Position numbers and translations under genes: made by a program
Shown here: piece after piece, positions 1-6,063 of the stretch
Layout: each line of letters opens with the position of its first letter
Position numbering within the stretch: the first letter of the stretch is position 1
The notes under the pieces: generated by a model
Database searches by the model: none
The model's input: only the letters and a program-made list of their open reading frames with translations
Told to the model about the DNA's origin: nothing
Origin: Lachnospiraceae bacterium
GTDB taxonomy: Bacteria > Bacillota > Clostridia > Lachnospirales > Lachnospiraceae
Length of the DNA stretch: 10,774 nucleotides
Assembly: GCA_021153185.1 (NCBI GenBank)
Contig: JAGKTY010000052.1
Span: forward strand, 1-10,774
Reading direction: 5' to 3'

Positions 1-1
1 G

Positions 2-10
2 TGCTATAAT
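2..10 (+). promoter_or_regulatory. Possible extended -10 promoter element upstream of rpmJ
   Basis: The sequence TGCTATAAT at the window edge is a perfect extended -10 (TGnTATAAT). Any -35 box would lie outside the window, so only half of the promoter can be seen. Transcription would begin near position 17, just ahead of the rpmJ ribosome binding site, giving the alpha-operon genes an internal promoter after the upstream gene (often infA in this gene order). It could also be a chance match in AT-rich spacer DNA. Confidence 0.4.
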
Positions 11-43
11 GTAAAACGGTCTTTTTTGAAAGGAGGGTTTAAC

Positions 44-157
44 ATGAAAGTTAGATCATCAGTAAAACCGATTTGCGAAAAATGCAAAATCATCAAACGT
101 AAAGGAAAGATCAGAGTAATCTGTGAGAATCCAAAACACAAACAGGTTCAGGGTTAA
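44..157 (+). CDS. rpmJ: 50S ribosomal protein L36 (bL36)
   Basis: This 37-residue protein reads MKVRSSVKPICEKCKIIKRK and ends in PKHKQVQG, the usual length and sequence of bacterial L36. It is the C+ zinc-ribbon form: Cys11, Cys14, Cys27 and His32 are all present and would bind one zinc ion. L36 binds 23S rRNA in the large subunit and helps shape the region near the peptidyl-transferase and factor-binding sites. The start is set by a strong AAGGAGGG Shine-Dalgarno at 30-37, six bases upstream of the ATG. Its place just before rpsM is the usual infA-rpmJ-rpsM order of Firmicutes. Because it binds zinc, cells often also carry a zinc-independent paralogue elsewhere; none is visible here. Confidence 0.97.
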   Translation: MKVRSSVKPICEKCKIIKRKGKIRVICENPKHKQVQG

Positions 158-411
158 TTCAAATTAACGACCATAGGAATTTATCCTAACTAGAAAGCGG
201 CTGCAGTGCATACCGTCATTATGCACTGATCAAGATAATGGAACGTAGAGAGCCTACGGACATTACTTATTGATACCGAGAAGGGACGAAAGTCAATCGA
301 GTATCGGACAAACCGGATGCTTATCCGGTCGGGTGCTTTTGTGTTTGCGCCCCAATCAATTAGTAACTGGTAGTCACAAATGGCTACACAAAGAAAACGG
401 AGGAATAAAAA
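158..411 (+). ncRNA. Structured leader between rpmJ and rpsM, putative ribosomal-protein autoregulatory RNA
   Basis: There is no ORF in these 254 bases, but there is a near-continuous run of hairpins. In order: TAGGA/TCCTA (174-178 with 184-188); a perfect 9-bp stem CAGTGCATA/TATGCACTG (204-212 with 220-228); TAATG/CATTA (236-240 with 261-265) enclosing CGTAG/CTACG (244-248 with 254-258); GATACCGA paired with TCG and GTATC (272-279 with 297-305, one bulged A) capped by GAC-GAAA-GTC with a GNRA-type loop at 285-294; a perfect 7-bp ACCGGAT/ATCCGGT (312-318 with 323-329); GGGTGC/GCGCCC (331-336 with 347-352); and GTAGTCA/TGGCTAC (370-376 with 381-387) ten bases before the rpsM ribosome binding site. 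In E. coli, S4 represses this operon by binding a pseudoknot ahead of rpsM, and rpsD lies in the same operon here. An S4-responsive or other ribosomal-protein leader is therefore a reasonable inference, but I do not recognise a named RNA family. Confidence 0.6.
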
Positions 412-780
412 ATGGCTCGTATTGCAGGTGTTGATTTACCTAGAGACAAACGTGTTGAGATTGGACTTACTTATATCTATGGTATTGGAAGACCAAGTGC
501 AACTCGTATCTTAGCAGAGGCTAAGGTTGATCCTAATACTCGTTGTCGTGATTTAACAGACGATGAAGTAAAGAAAATCAGTGAAGTAATCGATGCAACA
601 CAGGTTGTAGAAGGTGATTTAAGACGTGAGATCGCTCTTAACATCAAGAGATTACAGGAGATCGGATGCTACAGAGGTATCCGTCACCGTAAAGGACTTC
701 CGGTTCGTGGACAGAAGACAAAAACAAATGCCAGAACACGTAAGGGTCCAAAGAGAACAGTGGCAAATAAGAAGAAATAA
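412..780 (+). CDS. rpsM: 30S ribosomal protein S13 (uS13)
   Basis: The 122-residue product begins MARIAGVDLPRDKRVEIGLT, the standard S13 start. It carries the family signature around residues 85-115, with GCYRGIRHRKGLPVRGQ followed by the NARTRKGPKR tail. S13 sits in the head of the 30S subunit, contacts L5 across the subunit interface (bridge B1b) and reaches the P-site tRNA with its basic C-terminal tail, here ending in KKK. The Shine-Dalgarno CGGAGGA at 398-404 lies seven bases before the ATG. It is the first gene after the structured leader, so any control exerted there would act on it and on the rpsK, rpsD, rpoA and rplQ genes downstream. Length and motifs are normal. Confidence 0.98.
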   Translation: MARIAGVDLPRDKRVEIGLTYIYGIGRPSATRILAEAKVDPNTRCRDLTDDEVKKISEVIDATQVVEGDLRREIALNIKRLQEIGCYRGIRHRKGLPVRGQKTKTNARTRKGPKRTVANKKK

Positions 781-822
781 GTAGTAAACAGAGCATATTA
801 ACAGAAAGTAGGTTAGTTTAAA

Positions 823-1221
823 ATGGCTAAAAAAGTAGCAACGAAAAAAGTTACAAAAAAGCGTGTAAAGAAAAACGTTGAACGCGGACAGGCACATATC
901 CAGGCATCTTTCAATAACACAATCGTGACATTGACAGATACAGAAGGAAACGCTCTTAGCTGGGCAAGTGCCGGTGGTCTTGGATTTAGAGGTTCAAAGA
1001 AATCTACTCCATATGCAGCACAGATGGCAGCTGAGACAGCAGCTAAGGCAGCATTAGTTCATGGATTGAAATCAGTAGATGTATTCGTAAAAGGACCTGG
1101 ATCAGGACGTGAAGCAGCAATCCGTGCACTTCAGGCTTGCGGTATCGAAGTTACATCTATGAAGGATGTTACACCGGTTCCACACAATGGATGCCGCCCA
1201 CCAAAACGTCGTCGTGTGTAA
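823..1221 (+). CDS. rpsK: 30S ribosomal protein S11 (uS11)
   Basis: This 132-residue protein has a lysine-rich N-terminus (residues 1-20), then the S11 core: GQAHIQASFNNTIVTLTD, the segment ASAGGLGFRGSKKSTPYAAQ, VKGPGSGREAAIRAL, and the conserved C-terminus PVPHNGCRPPKRRRV. S11 lies in the platform of the small subunit next to S18 and S21, near the mRNA exit of the E site. It follows rpsM after 42 bases. The ribosome binding site is weaker than its neighbours, an AGGT-like stretch near 809-814, which suggests translational coupling within the operon. Length and sequence match the family with no oddities. Confidence 0.98.
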   Translation: MAKKVATKKVTKKRVKKNVERGQAHIQASFNNTIVTLTDTEGNALSWASAGGLGFRGSKKSTPYAAQMAAETAAKAALVHGLKSVDVFVKGPGSGREAAIRALQACGIEVTSMKDVTPVPHNGCRPPKRRRV

Positions 1222-1274
1222 TTGTTACACTATTTCATTTACGATATCAATTAATCAATTCAGTTGGATGAATG

Positions 1275-1290
1275 CCCTGCAGCAGTAGGG
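1275..1290 (+). other. Small hairpin in the rpsK-rpsD spacer
   Basis: The segments CCCTGC (1275-1280) and GTAGGG (1285-1290) pair over six positions, one of them G-U, around an AGCA loop. It lies 16 bases before the rpsD ribosome binding site in an otherwise AT-rich 98-base spacer. It has no T-run, so it is not an intrinsic terminator. It could protect a processed mRNA end or tune rpsD translation, but it may also be incidental. Confidence 0.3.
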
Positions 1291-1319
1291 TTGTAAACAA
1301 TAATTTGGAGGATAATAAA

Positions 1320-1913
1320 ATGGCAGTAAACAGAGTTCCTGTTTTAAAAAGATGTAGATCACTTGGTTTAGAGCCAAGTTACTTAGGATACGATAAGAAA
1401 TCAAATCGTTCCCTTACAAGAGCAAACCGTAAAATGAGCGAGTATGGTCTCCAGTTACGTGAGAAACAGAAAGCAAAATTCATCTACGGTGTACTCGAGA
1501 AACCTTTCAGAAACTACTACGAGAAGGCTGATCGTCAGAAAGGTATGACTGGTGAAAACCTTATGATCCTTCTTGAGAGAAGACTTGATAACGTTGTTTT
1601 CCGTTTAGGACTTGCAAGAACAAGACGTGAGGCAAGACAGGTTGTAGATCACAAACATGTACTTGTAAACGGAAAATGCGTAAATATCCCATCATATCTC
1701 ATTAAAGCCGGCGATGTGATTGAAATCAGAGAGAAATCAAGAAGCTTACAGAGATATAAAGATATCGTTGAAGTTACAGCAGGAAGATTAGTTCCGGAAT
1801 GGTTAGATCAGGATATTGACGGATTAAAAGGTACTGTGAAATCACTTCCTACAAGAGAAGCAATCGATGTTCCTGTAGACGAGATGCTTATCGTCGAGTT
1901 GTACTCTAAATAA
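1320..1913 (+). CDS. rpsD: 30S ribosomal protein S4 (uS4), zinc-free form
   Basis: The chosen start gives a 197-residue protein beginning MAVNRVPVLKRCRSLGLEPS. An in-frame ATG at 1272 would add 16 residues, but it has no ribosome binding site, whereas TGGAGGA at 1306-1312 is well placed for 1320. S4 nucleates 30S assembly by binding the 16S five-way junction; it also forms part of the mRNA entry helicase and in several bacteria represses its own operon. An N-terminal arm is followed by an S4 RNA-binding domain around residues 89-150, including LERRLDNVVFRLGLARTRRE and VNGKCVNIPSYLI. Only one cysteine (Cys12) occurs in the N-terminal arm, so the four-cysteine zinc knuckle of C+ S4 proteins is missing. 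In Bacillus rpsD is a separate gene; here it is embedded in the alpha operon. Confidence 0.97.
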   Translation: MAVNRVPVLKRCRSLGLEPSYLGYDKKSNRSLTRANRKMSEYGLQLREKQKAKFIYGVLEKPFRNYYEKADRQKGMTGENLMILLERRLDNVVFRLGLARTRREARQVVDHKHVLVNGKCVNIPSYLIKAGDVIEIREKSRSLQRYKDIVEVTAGRLVPEWLDQDIDGLKGTVKSLPTREAIDVPVDEMLIVELYSK

Positions 1914-1954
1914 GCATAACTAATTAAAACGATTATGTAAGGAGGGTATTTACG

Positions 1955-2914
1955 GTGTTTGATTTTGAGAGACCTAACATTGAAGTTGCAGAAATCTCCG
2001 AAGACAAAAAGTATGGTAGATTTGTTGTAGAGCCACTCGAGAGAGGCTATGGCATTACACTTGGTAATTCACTTAGAAGAATTATGCTTTCATCACTTCC
2101 TGGCGCAGCAGTGAGCCGGATTAAGATTGAGGGTGTTCTTCATGAATTCAGCTCTATCCCTGGTGTTAAGGAAGACGTAACTGAGATTATTATGAATCTT
2201 AAGAGTCTTGCAATTCGCAATAACAGTACAACCAACGAGCCAAAAACAGCTTATATTGAGTTTGAAGGCGAAGGTGTTGTCAGAGCATCAGATATTCAGG
2301 TTGATTCTGATATCGAGATTGTAAACAAAGACCAGGTAATTGCTACATTAAGCGGTGGCAGTGACAGCAAGCTTTTCATGGAGCTTACAATTACAAAAGG
2401 TAGAGGATACGTTAGTTCAGACAAAAACAAGAGTGATGAGTTACCAATCGATGTAATCGCAATTGATTCTATCTACACACCGGTTGAACGTGTGAATCTT
2501 ACTGTAGAAAATACCCGTGTAGGCCAGATTACAGATTATGATAAGCTTACATTAGATGTTTACACAAATGGTACATTGGAACCTGACGAGGCAGTCAGCC
2601 TTGCAGCCAAAGTTCTCAGCGAGCACTTAAGTCTGTTTGTAGACTTATCTGAGAGCGCAAAGAATGCTGAGGTTATGGTTGATAAAGAGGAGAACGGCAA
2701 AGAAAAAGTTCTTGAGATGAGTATCGATGAACTTGAGCTTTCTGTTCGTTCTTACAACTGCTTAAAGAGAGCAGGTATCAATACAGTTGAAGAGTTAACA
2801 AACAAGACTTCTGAGGATATGATGAAGGTTCGTAACTTAGGACGTAAATCACTTGAAGAAGTGCTTGCGAAGTTAAAAGAACTCGGTCTTGAATTAAACG
2901 AGAGCGAGGAATAA
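1955..2914 (+). CDS. rpoA: DNA-directed RNA polymerase subunit alpha
   Basis: The product is 319 residues long and starts with GTG: the N-terminus MFDFERPNIEVAEIS is typical and AAGGAGGG at 1939-1946 is eight bases upstream. The N-terminal domain (about 1-230) dimerises and binds beta and beta-prime; GNSLRRIMLSSLPG at 37-50 is the conserved dimer and beta-contact segment. A short acidic linker (about 232-250) leads to the C-terminal domain (about 254-312), which binds UP elements and activators. Arg265, Asn268, Cys269, Gly296, Lys298 and Ser299 fall at the same numbers as the E. coli DNA-binding determinants. Placing rpoA among ribosomal genes couples polymerase and ribosome synthesis. A GTG start with a near-perfect ribosome binding site may be a deliberate way to set its level below that of the ribosomal proteins. 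Confidence 0.98.
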   Translation: MFDFERPNIEVAEISEDKKYGRFVVEPLERGYGITLGNSLRRIMLSSLPGAAVSRIKIEGVLHEFSSIPGVKEDVTEIIMNLKSLAIRNNSTTNEPKTAYIEFEGEGVVRASDIQVDSDIEIVNKDQVIATLSGGSDSKLFMELTITKGRGYVSSDKNKSDELPIDVIAIDSIYTPVERVNLTVENTRVGQITDYDKLTLDVYTNGTLEPDEAVSLAAKVLSEHLSLFVDLSESAKNAEVMVDKEENGKEKVLEMSIDELELSVRSYNCLKRAGINTVEELTNKTSEDMMKVRNLGRKSLEEVLAKLKELGLELNESEE

Positions 2915-2979
2915 TATGTGATTGCATGTGAAGTAAGCCCGAAGAGCGTTCATGTGTAGATCCAAAATGGCAATTAACA

Positions 2980-3015
2980 CATCCGGTATATAAGACCAAA
3001 GAGCGATGCCGGATG
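2980..3015 (+). other. Hairpin in the rpoA-rplQ spacer
   Basis: CATCCGG at 2980-2986 pairs perfectly with CCGGATG at 3009-3015 over seven base pairs around a 22-base loop, inside a 125-base spacer that is long for this operon. No T-run follows, so it is not a terminator. The right arm plus the next base (CCGGATGC, 3009-3016) repeats an octamer in the rpsM leader (313-320). The role is unknown; attenuation or mRNA processing ahead of rplQ are possible. Confidence 0.35.
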
Positions 3016-3039
3016 CAACCATGAATGGAGGATTTTAAA

Positions 3040-3576
3040 ATGGCAAAGTACAGAAAACTTGGCAGAACATCTGACCAGAGAAAAGCATTACTTAGAAACC
3101 AGGTAACACAGCTTATTTATCACGGCAAAATCGTGACAACAGAGGCTAAAGCAAAAGAAGTTCAGAAAATCGTTGAGGGTATCATTGCACTCGCTGTAAA
3201 AGAAAAAGACAACTTCGAGATGGCTACTGTAAAAGTTAAAGTTGCCCGCAAAGATGCTGATGGTAAGAGAGTAAAAGAGACAGTTGACGGAAAGAAAGTT
3301 ACTGTTTTTGATGAAGTTGAGAAAGAAATCAAAAAAGATTTACCATCAAGACTTCATGCAAGACGTCAGATGCTCAAAGTATTAAATCCGATTACTGAAG
3401 TTCCTGCTGAGAACAAAGGTAAGAAGAGAAATACAAAAGAGATCGATTTGGTTGCAAAACTGTTCGATGAGATCGCACCAAAATATGTTGACCGTAAAGG
3501 TGGTTACACAAGAATCGTTAAGATTGGTCAGCGTAAAGGTGACGGCGCTTTAGAAGTATTACTTGAGTTAGTATAA
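3040..3576 (+). CDS. rplQ: 50S ribosomal protein L17 (bL17), enlarged form
   Basis: The start at 3040 gives MAKYRKLGRTSDQRKALLRN and follows TGGAGGA; an ATG at 3025 would add five residues but lacks a binding site. L17 lies near the polypeptide exit tunnel on the solvent side of the 50S subunit. The protein has 178 residues, against roughly 120-130 in Bacillus and E. coli. The core is intact: residues 1-54 match the N-terminal part, 104-116 (SRLHARRQMLKVL) the central helix, and 136-178 the C-terminal part with GGYTRIVKIG and the ELV end. The extra length is a charged insertion at about 55-103, rich in Lys, Asp, Glu and Val, and a smaller one at about 117-134. The open frame and conserved flanks argue for a lineage-specific insertion rather than an assembly error. 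It is the last gene of the alpha operon. Confidence 0.96.
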   Translation: MAKYRKLGRTSDQRKALLRNQVTQLIYHGKIVTTEAKAKEVQKIVEGIIALAVKEKDNFEMATVKVKVARKDADGKRVKETVDGKKVTVFDEVEKEIKKDLPSRLHARRQMLKVLNPITEVPAENKGKKRNTKEIDLVAKLFDEIAPKYVDRKGGYTRIVKIGQRKGDGALEVLLELV

Positions 3577-3588
3577 TAAGGTGTTAAG

Positions 3589-3620
3589 AAAGCCCGTGGA
3601 TTTGTTCCACGGGCTTTTTT
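3589..3620 (+). terminator. Rho-independent terminator of the alpha operon
   Basis: A perfect 10-bp stem AGCCCGTGGA/TCCACGGGCT (3591-3600 with 3606-3615), extended by two A-T pairs, closes on a TTTGT loop and runs into six T residues. It starts 12 bases after the rplQ stop. On the opposite strand the stem is followed by TTTCTT, so it may also stop the convergent M15 peptidase transcript. Confidence 0.95.
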
Positions 3621-3641
3621 GCGTTGCTCGTTTGTAAGTTG

Positions 3642-4568
3642 TTATTCTTTTTTCTCAAAGTGTTGGTAGTCCTTGAGGGATTTCCAATGGCCGCCCCATG
3701 TAAAGCCGTGTTCACGAAACAGCTTATAGCAGAGGTCGTCTTCGGTAATCATGTGCTTTAGGCCGCTGCTTCGGTCCGCGTACGGTTCGCTGCCCGGGGG
3801 AGAGATGCGAACTGTACCATTAGGGTAGGTTACGTATGGATTTTGAAATGGATTGATGTCGATGGCACGTCCTTTGGCGTGGTTTGATAAGTTGTTGCTT
3901 CCGGCAACAGTGCGGTAGTTAAAGCAGGAGGTGTTATTGTCCGCACATGAGAGGTCATCATCTGCATCGTATTCATCAATGAGTCTGATCTTATCAATTT
4001 GATATTCGTTCTGATAGAGTTCGCAGAAGATTTCGATTAGGTCCTGTGCGATGGCTTTGTTGCATATGATTTCACCGGTCTGGGTATTGCCGTCAAAATC
4101 GCAGTACAATACGGATAGGTATCGTAGATCTTCATACGGAATTATGCAATCCGGTTTGTAGGATTTGCCATTGATGCGTTCCTTCACCGTCTCTGATAGC
4201 GATTCGTAATAGAAGCCCTCTGCATAGGTGACGCGGTCGGGCATTGCGGATGGAGCCGGTTCTTCGGTGACATCCGTAGCAGTATCAGAAACAGTGTTTG
4301 ATGACAGCGTGTCAGTCACTTGGGCGGTATTTTCTGAAACATTGTTTGCAGAGACGGGAGCCTCCGGCATCTCCTGCTTGTCCGCCTTGGCTATAGATGC
4401 ATCGGCTGCGTCTGCTACGGATGAATCGCTTGAAACAATCGGATCATAGGAATCCAATGATTTGGTGCCGATGACATAAACCAAACATAGAAGGATGGCA
4501 ACGATGGTGAGTGATGCTAGACTGACAAAAAGTCTTTTCTGTTCTTTTGGGGGCATAGTCATTTTCAT
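3642..4568 (-). CDS. Membrane-anchored M15-type peptidoglycan peptidase (VanY / M15C-like)
   Basis: The protein has 308 residues. After a short basic N-terminus, residues 13-34 form one hydrophobic segment (a membrane anchor or uncleaved signal). Then comes a long Ser/Thr/Ala/Asp/Glu-rich linker (about 36-110) that probably crosses the cell-wall zone, and a C-terminal catalytic domain. SNHAKGRAIDINPF supplies zinc ligands His230 and Asp237, GGHW gives His294, and DYQHFE gives Asp300 and the third ligand His303. This H-x6-D...D-x2-H pattern is that of M15 zinc peptidases, which act as D,D-carboxypeptidases or L-Ala-D-Glu endopeptidases on cell-wall peptides; the sequence alone does not settle which bond is cut. 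The start has AGGAG seven bases upstream. It is a single gene, converging on the alpha operon and divergent from the reductase. No van regulatory genes lie nearby, so a resistance role is not supported. Confidence 0.85.
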   Translation of the reverse strand: MKMTMPPKEQKRLFVSLASLTIVAILLCLVYVIGTKSLDSYDPIVSSDSSVADAADASIAKADKQEMPEAPVSANNVSENTAQVTDTLSSNTVSDTATDVTEEPAPSAMPDRVTYAEGFYYESLSETVKERINGKSYKPDCIIPYEDLRYLSVLYCDFDGNTQTGEIICNKAIAQDLIEIFCELYQNEYQIDKIRLIDEYDADDDLSCADNNTSCFNYRTVAGSNNLSNHAKGRAIDINPFQNPYVTYPNGTVRISPPGSEPYADRSSGLKHMITEDDLCYKLFREHGFTWGGHWKSLKDYQHFEKKE

Positions 4569-4897
4569 AAAAACTCTCCTATAACAGGCGTGTTTCTCGA
4601 AGCTATCGTGAAGTGGAAGGTTCCGGTCATACGATGCAAAAGAGAAAACAGCTTGAATATGTTGTCAAATCGTTACGTAACATGTATTTGCTTTTGTTTT
4701 ATCATACCACATCACCGGCAAGAAGGAAGCGGAAATGTGTCAAAGAAATAGAACGGTTTTTCGTATTTGATGTCAGAATAACGCAAAATGATATTAGAAG
4801 TGGCGGATAAATGCGCTTGTCCGTCAGGAGGGACGAGCGTAATATAGGATACAACAGAAAATGCGTTAGCTTTATGGGATGTGGATGGAGGTTACAG
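4569..4897. promoter_or_regulatory. Divergent intergenic region between the peptidase and reductase genes
   Basis: This 329-base gap carries no convincing gene. It contains a 10-bp palindrome GTTACGTAAC (4672-4681) that could be an operator and is flanked by the weaker pair ATGTT/AACAT (4659-4663, 4679-4683). Two candidate + strand promoters for the reductase are visible, TTGATG-N17-GATATT (4767-4795) and TTGTCC-N17-TAATAT (4817-4845). The second overlaps an 11-bp dyad (4812-4841). For the - strand gene, a perfect TTGACA reads at 4668-4663, but I find no good -10 at the right distance, so its promoter remains unassigned. Confidence 0.45.
4812..4841 (+). promoter_or_regulatory. Dyad overlapping a candidate promoter upstream of the aldo/keto reductase
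   Basis: Positions 4812-4822 pair with 4831-4841 over 11 base pairs, including two G-U pairs, with loop GTCAGGAG. The dyad spans most of the candidate promoter TTGTCC (4817-4822), 17 bases, TAATAT (4840-4845), each box matching consensus at four of six positions. It could be an operator if the promoter is real. If transcription starts further upstream it would instead be an RNA hairpin with an AGGAG in its loop and no start codon nearby. Confidence 0.35.
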
Positions 4898-5815
4898 ATG
4901 GAGAATTACCAATTAAATAACGGAATGGAGATTCCGGTTATCGGGTTTGGCTGTTATAATGCCAAGGCAGGAGACAATTACCAAATTTTGCGGGATGCGA
5001 TTGATTCGGGATACCGATTTTTTGATACAGCATCCATTTATGAGACAGAAAGAGATCTCGGAAGAGCAATCAAAGACAGTGGCATTCCAAGAGAACAGTT
5101 TTTTATCCAAAGCAAAGCGTGGATTGATGAGATGGGAACAGAGGGAGTGAATGAAGCGATTGAACGCTCACTTTCAAGATTGCAGATGGATTATGTGGAT
5201 GTTTACCTGATTCATTGGCCGCGCCAGACACCGGAGTATAAAGGTGCACCGGGACATCCGGAGGTTTGTTATCAGGAGCCGGCGTATGAGACGAGAGAAG
5301 ATTGGAAGGCGCTCGAGGTGGAAACGTATCGGGCGATGGAGGCACTTGTGGATGCTGGTAAGATTAAGGCGATTGGGCTTAGTAACTTCCTGCCGCATCA
5401 TCTGATGAATATCCTTGCGAACTGCAGAATCAAACCGGTCGTGGATCAGCTGGAAGTACATCTTGGATACACACAGGCGACTGCAGTGACGTATGCACAA
5501 CAGCATGATATCCTTGTGCAGGCGTGGAGTCCGCTTGGACGGGCGGATGTGCTTGCGGAACCGTTTTTTCAGGCGATGGCAGAAAAATATCACGTATCTG
5601 TCGCACAGCTTGGTTTGCGCTTTTTGTACCAGATGAATATCATTCCGCTTCCGAAAGCAACTGCTCCAGAGAGACAAAAGCAAAACCTGGATATTTTCGG
5701 TTTCGAAATCAGCGATGAAGATTTTTATATGCTTGCCTGTATTGTGCCGACATGTTGGCAGAGAGAGCATCCGGATTTTGTGATTCCGAGAAGAGGCTGT
5801 AAAAGAGAACAATAA
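4898..5815 (+). CDS. Aldo/keto reductase, NAD(P)H-dependent
   Basis: The start at 4898 gives 305 residues beginning MENYQLNNGMEIPVIGFGCY, with GGAGGT at 4887-4892. The frame stays open back to 4811, but those 29 residues have no binding site and do not look like the family. The product is a soluble single-domain TIM-barrel oxidoreductase that reduces aldehydes and ketones. The catalytic tetrad is complete: Asp43 and Tyr48 (FDTASIYETE), Lys73 (QSKAW) and His106 (LIHWP). Cofactor-site motifs GLSNF (160-164), DQLEVH (183-188), AWSPLGR (209-215) and PLPKATAPERQKQN (251-264) are in their usual order. It resembles the AKR group that includes 2,5-diketo-gluconate reductases and related enzymes; the substrate cannot be read from sequence. 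It is a single gene between its own promoter region and terminator, inserted in a ribosomal neighbourhood. Confidence 0.9.
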   Translation: MENYQLNNGMEIPVIGFGCYNAKAGDNYQILRDAIDSGYRFFDTASIYETERDLGRAIKDSGIPREQFFIQSKAWIDEMGTEGVNEAIERSLSRLQMDYVDVYLIHWPRQTPEYKGAPGHPEVCYQEPAYETREDWKALEVETYRAMEALVDAGKIKAIGLSNFLPHHLMNILANCRIKPVVDQLEVHLGYTQATAVTYAQQHDILVQAWSPLGRADVLAEPFFQAMAEKYHVSVAQLGLRFLYQMNIIPLPKATAPERQKQNLDIFGFEISDEDFYMLACIVPTCWQREHPDFVIPRRGCKREQ

Positions 5816-5831
5816 ATAGGTTGCCATTTTT

Positions 5832-5891
5832 GAGATGTATGATTCAGCGGTGAATGAAATGTAACCATGTGCTGTCATACATCTCTTTTTT
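5832..5891 (+). terminator. Rho-independent terminator of the aldo/keto reductase gene
   Basis: A perfect 11-bp stem GAGATGTATGA/TCATACATCTC (5832-5842 with 5875-5885) is followed by six T residues. Inside it, CAGC (5845-5848) pairs with GCTG (5871-5874) after a two-base bulge, so the hairpin is long with a sizeable apical loop. It starts 16 bases after the stop codon and separates the reductase from the ecf operon. Confidence 0.88.
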
Positions 5892-5902
5892 GAATGAAAA
5901 CA

Positions 5903-5930
5903 TTGAAATGCTTGCGAAGTATGTTAAAAT
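5903..5930 (+). promoter_or_regulatory. Promoter of the ecfA1-ecfA2-ecfT-truA operon
   Basis: TTGAAA (5903-5908, five of six) is followed after 16 bases by TAAAAT (5925-5930, five of six), with the extended -10 dinucleotide TG at 5922-5923. It lies 11 bases after the preceding terminator. Transcription would start near 5937, leaving an untranslated leader of about 140 bases before ecfA1. Confidence 0.75.
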
Positions 5931-6030
5931 AGCGTAGAATGAGTTGAACGTGGATTGTAAACCGATTTTTTGAAATAGATAACAATTTGTTTGCGATTCG
6001 GAACTGTCAGAAAAGTTGATGCGTTCATGA

Positions 6031-6063
6031 AAAGCAGGCCAAAATGCTTGGATGGTCTGCTTT
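6031..6063 (+). promoter_or_regulatory. Hairpin in the ecfA1 leader just upstream of the ribosome binding site
   Basis: AAAGCAGGCC (6031-6040) pairs with GGTCTGCTTT (6054-6063) over ten base pairs, one of them G-U, around a 13-base loop. It ends five bases before AAAGGA (6068-6073), the ecfA1 Shine-Dalgarno. On the + strand it is followed by A residues, so it is not a terminator. It may modulate access to the start site or stabilise the mRNA end. An ATG inside the loop (6044) is in frame with ecfA1 but has no binding site. Confidence 0.5.

Noticed and set aside
1222..1250. Possible promoter TTGTTA-N17-TATCAA ahead of rpsD
   Set aside because: Both boxes match at only four of six positions and the region is AT-rich, so a chance match is likely; rpsD is readily explained as an operon gene.
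2967..2993. Eight-codon ORF in the rpoA-rplQ spacer as a leader peptide
   Set aside because: There is no ribosome binding site and no biased codon content that would suggest attenuation.
4613..4810. 65-codon open frame in the gap upstream of the aldo/keto reductase
   Set aside because: It would start with GTG without a binding site; the internal ATG at 4634 has only an AAGG about 13 bases away. The predicted basic peptide resembles nothing I know.
4811..4897. N-terminal extension of the aldo/keto reductase from the ATG at 4811
   Set aside because: The 29 extra residues do not resemble the family N-terminus, and GGAGGT is correctly placed only for the ATG at 4898. The segment also overlaps a candidate promoter and dyad.
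5174..5878. 234-codon open frame antisense to the aldo/keto reductase
   Set aside because: It is a shadow of the reductase gene: the sense strand has a complete catalytic tetrad and cofactor motifs, while the antisense product has no recognisable features or binding site.
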